NCBI GenBank assembly: GCA_902625415.1
Contig: CACOBG010000001.1
Location: forward strand, 62,001-126,000
DNA: 64,000 nt
Reading direction: 5' to 3'
From: an uncultured SAR86 cluster bacterium
Lineage (GTDB): Bacteria; Pseudomonadota; Gammaproteobacteria; Magnimaribacterales; AG-339-G14
Below, piece by piece: positions 56,201-64,000 of this stretch (its first letter is position 1; every line of letters begins with the position of its first letter). The notes beneath the pieces are model-generated. The model was given only the letters and a program-made list of their open reading frames with translations, was not told the DNA's origin and made no database searches. The translations under genes and the position numbers were made by a program.

Positions 56201-58101
56201 AATTGCTGTAGATTCAACCAAGCACAGAAATTGTAATATCTCCAGAATTCATCTTGAGTTAATTTATTCGAATCTGACTTAAGACGATTTAAATCAAAAA
56301 ATTCTTCAAGATTTTTATTCTCTAACATTTCTAAAAAAGAATTTCTTAATCCAGAATGCCAATTTTTTTTAGGAATACTAAAACCTGTCTTTTTTTTGTT
56401 CCAAATAATTGTATCTGGTAACTTTCCAATCATTGAGTGCCTAAGAAGAAACTTTGTAAAACCATTTTTTAAAAAATACTTGGTAGGTATAGATGTCAAA
56501 AATTCAATAAGTTTATGATCTAGATATGGCATCCTGACTTCAATAGGTATGCTCATCATATTTTTATCCATAAGATTACACCAGTAAGGAACTCTTAAAT
56601 AAAGAAGATCTGCCTTCATCCTGTCTTTGGATGATAAATTTAAGTTATCAATTTTATTTATGAATTTTTGATATCTTTTTTGATTTGAATTTTTGAGCTC
56701 TTTAGACAAGAAATTTTCATTTACTTGAGTTTTATGATTTTCTCGAAACATAATCCACTTTATTAATTTTAAAACTAAAAGTTTTTCATGAATTAAGTCC
56801 CGTGAGATGGAATTAATATCTAGATTTCTGAGTCTACTGAGTAACTCAATTTTTTTTAAATAATCATATCCCAACATCAATTCGTCATTCGCCGAACCAT
56901 GCAAGATAACTTTATAACCCTCTTCAGAAATCTTTTCCCATGCAAATTTTTGTACAAATGATGCTAAGGAATGAACGGGTTCTTCCGATTCATAAATTAA
57001 ATTATTAACAGATTCAAAAACTTCTTTTTTGTCTAAAACAATCTCATTGAAATCACTTCCACAAAAATTTGAGATTTCTCTTGCTGCTTTTGATTCATCA
57101 AGAGATAAGTCATCCTTGAATTTAAAATTATGAACAACTAGTTTTTTATTTTTTTTTCTAAGACTTTTGGTTGCAAGAGATACGATAGCAGAGGAATCAA
57201 GTCCTCCGCTCAGATTTACAGAAATGGGGACATCTGCTCTTAATCTTAGATCGATGGAATTATTTAATAAACTAAGAAATTGTTCTTTTGCAGATAACAA
57301 GTCTATTTGATTATTGATGCCGATGTTTGAAAGATCCCAAAACTTTTCTTTTTTTTCTGCTTCTACATGATTTAATGAAAAAATCACAAAAGATGCAGGT
57401 TCGACCTGTTTTATTTCTTTGAAAAAGCTATCTGTGAAGGCATTTCTTCTATCTAAATGAAGGTAATCATATGTTGCTTTTTCAGAGATGCTATTTTTGA
57501 AACCATATCTTTTTCTTAGAGACAAAATAGGTCTAATTTCAGACGAAAAAATTAAAAGATCATTATCGTTGGAAAAATAGAGAGGTTTTTTACCAATCCT
57601 ATCTCTTGAAAGAATTAAATTATTTCCATGAATTATTGCTAAGCTCCAAAAACCATTAAATTTTTTAAAACAATCTAGGCCCCAATATTTATAGGCTTCA
57701 AGAATGACCTCAGTGTCTGAATTTGTCTTGAATTCAATGCCTAAACTTTTAGAAAGTTCTTTTTTTAATTCAATATAATTATAAATTTCTCCATTAAAAG
57801 ATATTGCAATCTGGTCCGCTTTTGATACAAAAGGTTGATGTCCTGCGCTTGTAGTATCAATAATTGAAAAACGTCTATGAGCTATTCCTAAATTGAATTT
57901 TCTTTCTAAAGAAGAATTTATATGCCTCAAATCTATTTCTTCTGAAGTTGAATCGCCTTTAAACAGTTCGAAAGTATTGGAAGAAGCTATACAGAATCCC
58001 TCATCATCTGGACCTCTGTGGGAAATATTATCGGTAAGAATTTTTAGATCTCTTAGTGGAATTTGCCTATTTGGACTTAAAATTCCTGTAATACCGCACA
58101 T
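56197..58101 (-). CDS. AsnB-type glutamine-hydrolysing amidotransferase (copy 2)
   Basis: ORF; MCGITGIL, SHRGPDDEGFC, ISVNLSGGLDSSAIVSLA. Confidence 0.95.
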   Translation of the reverse strand: MCGITGILSPNRQIPLRDLKILTDNISHRGPDDEGFCIASSNTFELFKGDSTSEEIDLRHINSSLERKFNLGIAHRRFSIIDTTSAGHQPFVSKADQIAISFNGEIYNYIELKKELSKSLGIEFKTNSDTEVILEAYKYWGLDCFKKFNGFWSLAIIHGNNLILSRDRIGKKPLYFSNDNDLLIFSSEIRPILSLRKRYGFKNSISEKATYDYLHLDRRNAFTDSFFKEIKQVEPASFVIFSLNHVEAEKKEKFWDLSNIGINNQIDLLSAKEQFLSLLNNSIDLRLRADVPISVNLSGGLDSSAIVSLATKSLRKKNKKLVVHNFKFKDDLSLDESKAAREISNFCGSDFNEIVLDKKEVFESVNNLIYESEEPVHSLASFVQKFAWEKISEEGYKVILHGSANDELMLGYDYLKKIELLSRLRNLDINSISRDLIHEKLLVLKLIKWIMFRENHKTQVNENFLSKELKNSNQKRYQKFINKIDNLNLSSKDRMKADLLYLRVPYWCNLMDKNMMSIPIEVRMPYLDHKLIEFLTSIPTKYFLKNGFTKFLLRHSMIGKLPDTIIWNKKKTGFSIPKKNWHSGLRNSFLEMLENKNLEEFFDLNRLKSDSNKLTQDEFWRYYNFCAWLNLQQL

Positions 58102-58112
58102 AACAAATAAAA

Positions 58113-59387
58113 TTAAAGTTGGTCATCTACTTCAAATTTCTTAAAAATAGATTTGATATCAAAAAAATAATGTCTTTTCTTCCCATATGACTTAAGTTTA
58201 TTTAGCCCAAGTTTTTTTAACTCCATGTGTGGAACACAAAACAAAATAACATCGTAAAAGTTTGATTTAGGATTAGAGAGAAATGTCAAATTCTGAAAAC
58301 TAATATCTTGCTCAGGAATTAAAGGATCATAAATATGTACTTTATGATGATTTCTTGCAAATAATTTGGCTATATCTAATACCTTTGTGTTTCTTGTATC
58401 TATACAGTCTTCTTTAAAGGCATATCCTAAGATAAGAACTTTAAGAGACTTATATTTTATGTCCTTTTTCTCAACACCTTTTAAGGTTCTATCAAAAATG
58501 TGCTTTGACATTTTTTCATTTAAATTCCTTGCAGTTAAAATCAAATCAGGAATATGTCCTCGTCTCATTGATTCAAAAGTAAGATAGTATGGATCAATTC
58601 CAATACAGTGTCCGCCGACAATGCCAGGAGAAAATTTTGAGAAATTCCACTTTGTTGAGGCTGCGGCTATGACTTCTGAAGTATTAATATCAAGAGAGTT
58701 AAAAATAATGGAAATCTCATTCATCAAAGCTATATTTAAATCTCTCTGAATATTTTCAATTACTTTTGCAGCTTCAGCTACTTTTATTGAAGGCGCAAGA
58801 TAGGTTCCAGCTGGAATGATGCTTTTATAAAAAGAATTAATTTTTTTTGCTGTTTTATTATCTGAACCAGAAACAACTTTTACAATATCTGCAATATTTT
58901 TACCTTGCGAGCCTGGATTCACTCTTTCGGGCGAATAACCCACAAAAAATCCTTTATTTAATTTTAAATTACTTTGTTTTTCAATTAGTGGAACACAAAT
59001 ATCTTCTGAGACACCCGGATAAACTGTAGACTCAAAAACTACAATATCGTTTTTCGAAATTACCTTACCTATAAGTTTACTAGCTTTTTTTAGATGCCTA
59101 AGATCAGGTTCATTATTTTTTTTTACTGGTGTTGGTACTGTAACTATATATAAATTACTATTTTTTATGTCTTTTTCTTTATTAGTAAATAAAATGTTTG
59201 ATGAAGATATCTCCTTCTTTGAAATTTCATTCAAATCGTCAAGCCCATTTTTAAGCTTTTCGATTTTTAATGCATCCTGATCAAACCCAACAACTTCATA
59301 TTTCTTTGATATTAAAATTGCTAAAGGCATTCCAACATAGCCTAACCCGATAATGCATACTTTATGTTTTTTAGTTTTGTCTGACAT
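58113..59387 (-). CDS. nucleotide sugar dehydrogenase (WbpO/TviB-like UDP-HexNAc 6-dehydrogenase)
   Basis: ORF; VCIIGLGYVGMPLAILISKKYEVVGFD, VPTPVKKNNEPDL, KFSPGIVGGHCIGIDPYYLTF. Confidence 0.93.
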   Translation of the reverse strand: MSDKTKKHKVCIIGLGYVGMPLAILISKKYEVVGFDQDALKIEKLKNGLDDLNEISKKEISSSNILFTNKEKDIKNSNLYIVTVPTPVKKNNEPDLRHLKKASKLIGKVISKNDIVVFESTVYPGVSEDICVPLIEKQSNLKLNKGFFVGYSPERVNPGSQGKNIADIVKVVSGSDNKTAKKINSFYKSIIPAGTYLAPSIKVAEAAKVIENIQRDLNIALMNEISIIFNSLDINTSEVIAAASTKWNFSKFSPGIVGGHCIGIDPYYLTFESMRRGHIPDLILTARNLNEKMSKHIFDRTLKGVEKKDIKYKSLKVLILGYAFKEDCIDTRNTKVLDIAKLFARNHHKVHIYDPLIPEQDISFQNLTFLSNPKSNFYDVILFCVPHMELKKLGLNKLKSYGKKRHYFFDIKSIFKKFEVDDQL

Positions 59388-60145
59388 TACTTTCTACGTG
59401 GTAAAGAACTTTTATAAGTTATCCACAATGGTATCAAAATAAAATCCATAAAAATTCTTTTAGGGAAATAGAAAAAAAAACTTAACAATCCAACATGTCT
59501 GTATTTAATTATGGAATGGTCCATTATTTTTCTTAAATATTTTTTATTAGAAACTCCATACTCTTCCATATGGCAAATAATCTCATCAGTGTATTTGGTT
59601 TTTGCTCCAGCTTTAATCATTTTTATTACGCAATCAACATCAGCTGAAACTGTTAAGGCTTCATCAAATAAATTTACCTTTTCATAAAATGAGGACTTAA
59701 TAATTAAAGATGAATGCAAAATACTAGTAGAAGACACAGAAATTTTAGGTCTTTTCGATCTTAAATAAATATTTTCTTTATCATTAACATTTTGTTTACA
59801 ACTTGCTGCGATGATTTCAAAATTACTATTTCTTTTTATCAAATTTATAACCTTCTCTATTTTAAGAATATCTCCACAATATAAAAAAATCACATACTCT
59901 CCGTTTCCTTGTCTTAAAGCTTCATTGAATGCCCCATAAATTGTTTGAGATTTTTGAGTAAGGACTTTTGCAAGCCCTTTTGATTCAAGATTTTTGGCAA
60001 AACCAAATGATCCATCTTTTGAATTACCATCAATAATAATGTGCTCGGTTAATTCATTTCCTGCTTGGATTGTTTTAAATGTTTTTTTTAAATTTTCTAG
60101 ATCGTTGAAAACTGGAGTGATTATAGTTAACAACTTTCTTTTCAT
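59387..60145 (-). CDS. family 2 glycosyltransferase (WcaA-like)
   Basis: ORF; LTIITPVFNDLENLKKTFKTIQ, EHIIIDGNSKDGS, VSADVDCVIKMIKAG. Confidence 0.92.
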   Translation of the reverse strand: MKRKLLTIITPVFNDLENLKKTFKTIQAGNELTEHIIIDGNSKDGSFGFAKNLESKGLAKVLTQKSQTIYGAFNEALRQGNGEYVIFLYCGDILKIEKVINLIKRNSNFEIIAASCKQNVNDKENIYLRSKRPKISVSSTSILHSSLIIKSSFYEKVNLFDEALTVSADVDCVIKMIKAGAKTKYTDEIICHMEEYGVSNKKYLRKIMDHSIIKYRHVGLLSFFFYFPKRIFMDFILIPLWITYKSSLPRRK

Positions 60146-60160
60146 GATGAGAGCAAAATA

Positions 60161-61342
60161 TTAAGCCTTGAAAGATTCAAAGAGATTTTTCAAATTAGAT
60201 ATATTTTTCTCAATGCTAAAGTGATGATTCCCTACAAAAAAACCCTTCTTATCTATATAGTCAGAGTTTTTTAATTCTCCGGAAATTCTATAGTCGAAAT
60301 ATTTTAAAACTTTTTTAAACTTCGTAAAATTTCCCGAAACAATAGGTCTGCACTCAACACCATTTCTTTCCAAGAAAGAGACTAATTTATTCCTGCTGAT
60401 ATTTTTATTTTGAAGAATTATGGAAAATCCAAACCAACTGCTCTTTTCTAATTCCTTTTGAATTGATAGGTTCTTTTCTTGTCCAAATAACTTTTCGAAG
60501 TGCTTTGCGTTTTTTCTTCTTGCTTTGAGAAAATATGGAAATTTTTTTAATTGCTCTTTTCCAATTGCAGCACTTATTTCAAGTGGTCTTAAATTGTAAC
60601 CGGGAAGGACAAAGTTAAAGCTTTCTAAAAAATCTTTGTTGCTTTTTCTTCCAGTTACTCTATTTTTATTTGGTAAGTTTCTTGTCCAGCCGTGAGCTCT
60701 TAATGATAATAAAATGTGGTAAATTTCTTCATCATCGGTAACAATGTAACCCCCTTCCATGGTGGATATATGGTGACTAAAGAAAGAGCTAAATGTACCC
60801 ATTAGACCAAAAGAACCTGTATATTTATCTTCATATTTAGCGCCCATTGACTCACAATTGTCTTCAAGAAGAGTAAGTCCATTTTCCTTACAAATTTTAT
60901 TTAAGGATTTGAAATCATTTGGGTTTCCCAAAAGATTTACAGCCAGTATAGCTTTAGTTTTTTTAGAAATAGCCTTTTCAAGTTGAGGTATATCAAAATT
61001 TAATGTCTCTTTGTCAATATCCACAAAAACTAATTTGATTCCATACTGCTGAAGAGGAAAGTATGTTGTAGACCAAGAAACTGCAGGAACGATTACTTCA
61101 TCTCCCTTTTTTAATTTTCTATTTTTTATTTTTGTAAAAAAAAGAGAGGCAATCATCAAGAGGTTTGCTGAGGAGCCTGAGTTAACCATTACACAAAATT
61201 TGGAGCCAAAGAAATTTGCAAATTTACTTTCAAATGACGAGACTTCTTTACCCATGGTGAATAGGTTTGAATCAATGACCCTTTGTATAGCCATGTATTC
61301 TTTTGAATCCCAAGTATTTGATGAAAGACTATATTTTTTCAT
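60161..61342 (-). CDS. colD: GDP-4-keto-6-deoxy-D-mannose 3-dehydratase (ColD-like)
   Basis: ORF; SLSSNTWDSKEYMAIQRVIDSNLFTMGKEV, VNLLGNPNDFKSLNKICKENGLTLLEDNCESMGAKY, GTFSSFFSHHISTMEGGYIVTDDEEIYHILLSLRAHGWTRNLP; His at the PLP-Lys position. Confidence 0.88.
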   Translation of the reverse strand: MKKYSLSSNTWDSKEYMAIQRVIDSNLFTMGKEVSSFESKFANFFGSKFCVMVNSGSSANLLMIASLFFTKIKNRKLKKGDEVIVPAVSWSTTYFPLQQYGIKLVFVDIDKETLNFDIPQLEKAISKKTKAILAVNLLGNPNDFKSLNKICKENGLTLLEDNCESMGAKYEDKYTGSFGLMGTFSSFFSHHISTMEGGYIVTDDEEIYHILLSLRAHGWTRNLPNKNRVTGRKSNKDFLESFNFVLPGYNLRPLEISAAIGKEQLKKFPYFLKARRKNAKHFEKLFGQEKNLSIQKELEKSSWFGFSIILQNKNISRNKLVSFLERNGVECRPIVSGNFTKFKKVLKYFDYRISGELKNSDYIDKKGFFVGNHHFSIEKNISNLKNLFESFKA

Positions 61343-62261
61343 TTATCTCTTTCAAATAAAAATTATAAGTTTCCTTTATTCCCTGCTCTAAAGAAATTTT
61401 ACTTTTCCAGCCAAATTCTGTTAGCAATGTTGTATCTACTTTCTTTCGTAGCATCCCGATGGGTTGAGCAGTGTTTTTAACAATATTTCCTTTAAATCCA
61501 ATTACTTTCATAATAATTTTGTAATATTGCTTAATAGAGTGGTCAGTTTGAGTTCCAACATTAATATATTGAGGGAGCCTTTCAAAATTTTTAATTGAAA
61601 AATATAAAAAATCTATAAAGTCCTCTATATACATGAATTCCCTTTTGACTGAACCATCTCCCCACATTTCAATATTCAATTCATCATTTAATTTAGCTTT
61701 ATGAACTTTAGATATGACTGAAGGAATCATATGCGAGGTAATAGGATCAAAATTATCGAATTTTCCAAATAGATTACAAGGAATTATAGTTTTATAATTT
61801 AAGTCTGGCTCTTTAATAGATATGTATTCAGCCAATTTCGAAACAGCAAGTTTTGCTAATGCATAGCCTTCATTTGTTTTTTCTAATTCACCTTTCATTA
61901 AATCCGTTTCTTTTAATTTCTTGTTTATATTTGAAGGATACATACATGAACTTCCGAGATTTAAAACATTCTTTACTTTTGATTTTCTTGCGCCTAAAAG
62001 AATATTCGTTCCTATAGATAAATTATCTAAATAAAAATCTAAATCATTGCAAATGTTTGCTTTTATTCCTCCTACTTTTCCTGCGGCATTAATTATTAAA
62101 TCTGGATGAGAATCCTGAATAAATTCTTTAGTCTTGCGTTCATCTAATAAATTTACTTCTTGTTTAGATGGAGAATTGATTTCATATCGATCTGCATATT
62201 TACATTGTAAGAAATTTTTACCAACTAAACCTGTTCCTCCAAAAAGCAATATCTTTTTCAT
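61329..62261 (-). CDS. GDP-L-fucose synthase / GDP-L-colitose synthase-like epimerase-reductase
   Basis: ORF; FGGTGLVGKNFLQ, AAGKVGGIKANICNDLDFYLDNL, GSSCMYPSNINKKLKETDLMKGELEKTNEGYALAK. Confidence 0.92.
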   Translation of the reverse strand: MKKILLFGGTGLVGKNFLQCKYADRYEINSPSKQEVNLLDERKTKEFIQDSHPDLIINAAGKVGGIKANICNDLDFYLDNLSIGTNILLGARKSKVKNVLNLGSSCMYPSNINKKLKETDLMKGELEKTNEGYALAKLAVSKLAEYISIKEPDLNYKTIIPCNLFGKFDNFDPITSHMIPSVISKVHKAKLNDELNIEMWGDGSVKREFMYIEDFIDFLYFSIKNFERLPQYINVGTQTDHSIKQYYKIIMKVIGFKGNIVKNTAQPIGMLRKKVDTTLLTEFGWKSKISLEQGIKETYNFYLKEINEKI

Positions 62262-62269
62262 TTAAAAAA

Positions 62270-63358
62270 TTAGCTTTTATTCTTTGACTCTAACAAAGCA
62301 TTAGCAAAATCTTCCTTAATCATTTCTGAGCAAAGATCTCTTGTTGATATTGAAGGTTTCCAACCAAGCTTTTCTGAAGCTTTTTTTGCATCGCCTAATA
62401 AATTATCTACTTCACTAGGTCTAAAATACTTAGGGTCAATTTTTATAATTGTCTCTCCTTTTTTAACCTTATATTTTTTAGAAGGATGTATTTCTGAAAC
62501 AACTCCAACTTCCTTTGAACCCTTACCTTTAAAAGTTATTTTGATCCCTAAGTCTTCACAAGCCCACAACACAAAATCTCTTACTGAAAATTGTGTTCCT
62601 GTTGCTATTACAAAATCTTCTGGTTTTTCTTGTTGAAGCATCAACCATTGCATCTCAACATAATCTTTTGCGTGTCCCCAGTCTCTTTTTGCGTCTAAAT
62701 TTCCTAAATAAAGGAAGTCATCCAAACCAAGCATCACTCTTGATAACCCTCTAGAAATTTTTCTAGAAACGAATGTTTCCCCTCTTCTTGGAGACTCATG
62801 ATTAAATAAAATTCCATTACATGCATAGATGTCATAAGCCTCTCTATAATTTACACAAATCCAATATGCAAAGAGTTTTGATACAGCGTAAGGGCTTCTT
62901 GGATAAAATTGCGTGTCTTCATTTTGAGGAGTATTTTTGACTAATCCATAGAGTTCAGAACTAGATGCTTGGTAGAATTTACATGTTTTTTCCATTTTTA
63001 AAATTCTAATTGCTTCTAATACTCTTAATGCACCCAATGCAACAACGTCTGCGGTATATTCTGGTTCCTCAAAAGATACTGCAACATGAGATTGAGCTCC
63101 TAAATTATAAATTTCTGAAGGCCTTATCTCGCTTATAAGTCTTATAATGTTTGATGAATCTGTTAAATCTCCATAATGAAGAAATAAATTCTTATTTTCT
63201 TTGTGAGGGTCTTCAAAAATGTGATCTATCCTGCCTGTGTTAAAAGAGGAAGACCTCCTTTTCACTCCATGGACTTCATATCCTTTTTCTAAAAGAAATT
63301 CTGCCAAGTAAGAACCATCCTGGCCTGTGATTCCTGTTATTAAAGCGATTTTCTTCAA
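62270..63358 (-). CDS. gmd: GDP-mannose 4,6-dehydratase
   Basis: [64 protein letters not shown]. Confidence 0.97.
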   Translation of the reverse strand: MKKIALITGITGQDGSYLAEFLLEKGYEVHGVKRRSSSFNTGRIDHIFEDPHKENKNLFLHYGDLTDSSNIIRLISEIRPSEIYNLGAQSHVAVSFEEPEYTADVVALGALRVLEAIRILKMEKTCKFYQASSSELYGLVKNTPQNEDTQFYPRSPYAVSKLFAYWICVNYREAYDIYACNGILFNHESPRRGETFVSRKISRGLSRVMLGLDDFLYLGNLDAKRDWGHAKDYVEMQWLMLQQEKPEDFVIATGTQFSVRDFVLWACEDLGIKITFKGKGSKEVGVVSEIHPSKKYKVKKGETIIKIDPKYFRPSEVDNLLGDAKKASEKLGWKPSISTRDLCSEMIKEDFANALLESKNKS

Positions 63359-63364
63359 AAGTTT

Positions 63365-64000
63365 TTACTCCAAAACCAAATCATTTTTTTTATTAGAAAA
63401 TAATACGTAATATAAACAGCTTAGAAAGAAAGAAAATAAGGTAACAAGGGTAACGATAACGAACCTTTGCGGTGAATCTTTTTCCTCTGGCGCATAGGGA
63501 AAAGAAAGGACACTAAAAAGATAATCTTTGCTAGATTTGGCTACCATAACTTTTTTTACCTGTTCTTGAACCAATGAGCTTAAAGCAATCCTTACTTCTG
63601 AAAGATTTGTTTTTATCATTTGCTCTTCTAAAAATTTAATCGATTGTTCTGCATTAGCAATATCTTTTTCTCTTTCAAGCTCATTCATTTCAAAAATGAT
63701 TGTCTCTATAGATTCTTTTGCTACTTGAGGAGAAAAATGTTCAATCGAGAGAAGTACATGTCCTGTTAAAGAATCTTTGAGTATTTGGAAATTATCTTCG
63801 TGAAAATCTTTATAAACTTCCTGAAGGGACGGTTTTCCGTCAATTGAAAATGGTTCGTTGCTTACCCATTTGTTTTGCGCGCTATCATAAATATCACCGT
63901 CTAAGATCAGATTACCTGAAGATTTATCCCACCCCGTAGAAGCTGAAAAAGCTAAATAAAAATCTTTTTTATTTATAAACCTTTCAAAAAAAGTTAAAGA
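63365..64000 (-). CDS. Wzz-type chain-length determinant protein, truncated at the window edge
   Basis: Minus frame stays open from the stop at 63365 to 64000 (SLTFFERFINKKDFYLAFSASTGWDKSSGNLIL...); C-terminal SVLSFPYAPEEKDSPQRFVIVTLVTLFSFFLSCLYYVLF is the Wzz Pro-rich plus TM2 pattern. The ORF track lists only 63365-63688. Confidence 0.8.
   Translation of the reverse strand, partial: SLTFFERFINKKDFYLAFSASTGWDKSSGNLILDGDIYDSAQNKWVSNEPFSIDGKPSLQEVYKDFHEDNFQILKDSLTGHVLLSIEHFSPQVAKESIETIIFEMNELEREKDIANAEQSIKFLEEQMIKTNLSEVRIALSSLVQEQVKKVMVAKSSKDYLFSVLSFPYAPEEKDSPQRFVIVTLVTLFSFFLSCLYYVLFSNKKNDLVLE

Noticed and set aside
1-64000. CRISPR arrays, transposases, integrases, phage genes, toxin-antitoxin or restriction systems
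   Set aside because: Looked for repeat-spacer periodicity and family motifs in the ORF translations; none seen. The novelty here is enzymatic and glycan-related, not defence-related.

Overview
AT-rich bacterial chromosomal window. Gene content and order (guaB-guaA; thrS-infC-rpmI-rplT-pheS-pheT-ihfA-merR-like-tRNA-Pro) indicate a gammaproteobacterium with a compact genome. A marine SAR86-like lineage is plausible, but that is inference. Four parts stand out. (1) 0.9-8.6 kb: a run of six GST-fold proteins with a CaiB/BaiF CoA-transferase, a PAP2 protein and an enoyl-CoA hydratase. (2) 9-30 kb: mixed metabolic genes, including MBOAT+SGNH, patatin, guaA/guaB, fumC, a wecA-like transferase, a carboxylesterase, an acyl-CoA dehydrogenase and a photolyase. 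(3) 29.7-36.5 kb: the translation/IHF cluster, in which PheT (672 aa) appears to lack the N-terminal OB-fold tRNA-binding domain. (4) 41.6-64 kb: a large, single-strand, Wzx/Wzy-type surface-polysaccharide locus running off the right edge. It carries a gmd + GDP-fucose-synthase-like + ColD set (predicted GDP-L-colitose), a PglC/PglF/LegC-like initiation set, a UDP-HexNAc dehydrogenase, two AsnB-type amidotransferases, a glucuronyl C5-epimerase-like protein and a protein resembling archaeal AglQ. Most worth checking are: the domain-deleted PheT; the ColD-type aminotransferase fold with His replacing the PLP lysine; the C5-epimerase/AglQ-like/AsnB polymer-modification set; and a structured, terminator-ended intergenic RNA candidate upstream of the photolyase gene. 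No CRISPR array, rRNA, transposase or prophage was seen. All family calls are from reading the sequence, with no database search.
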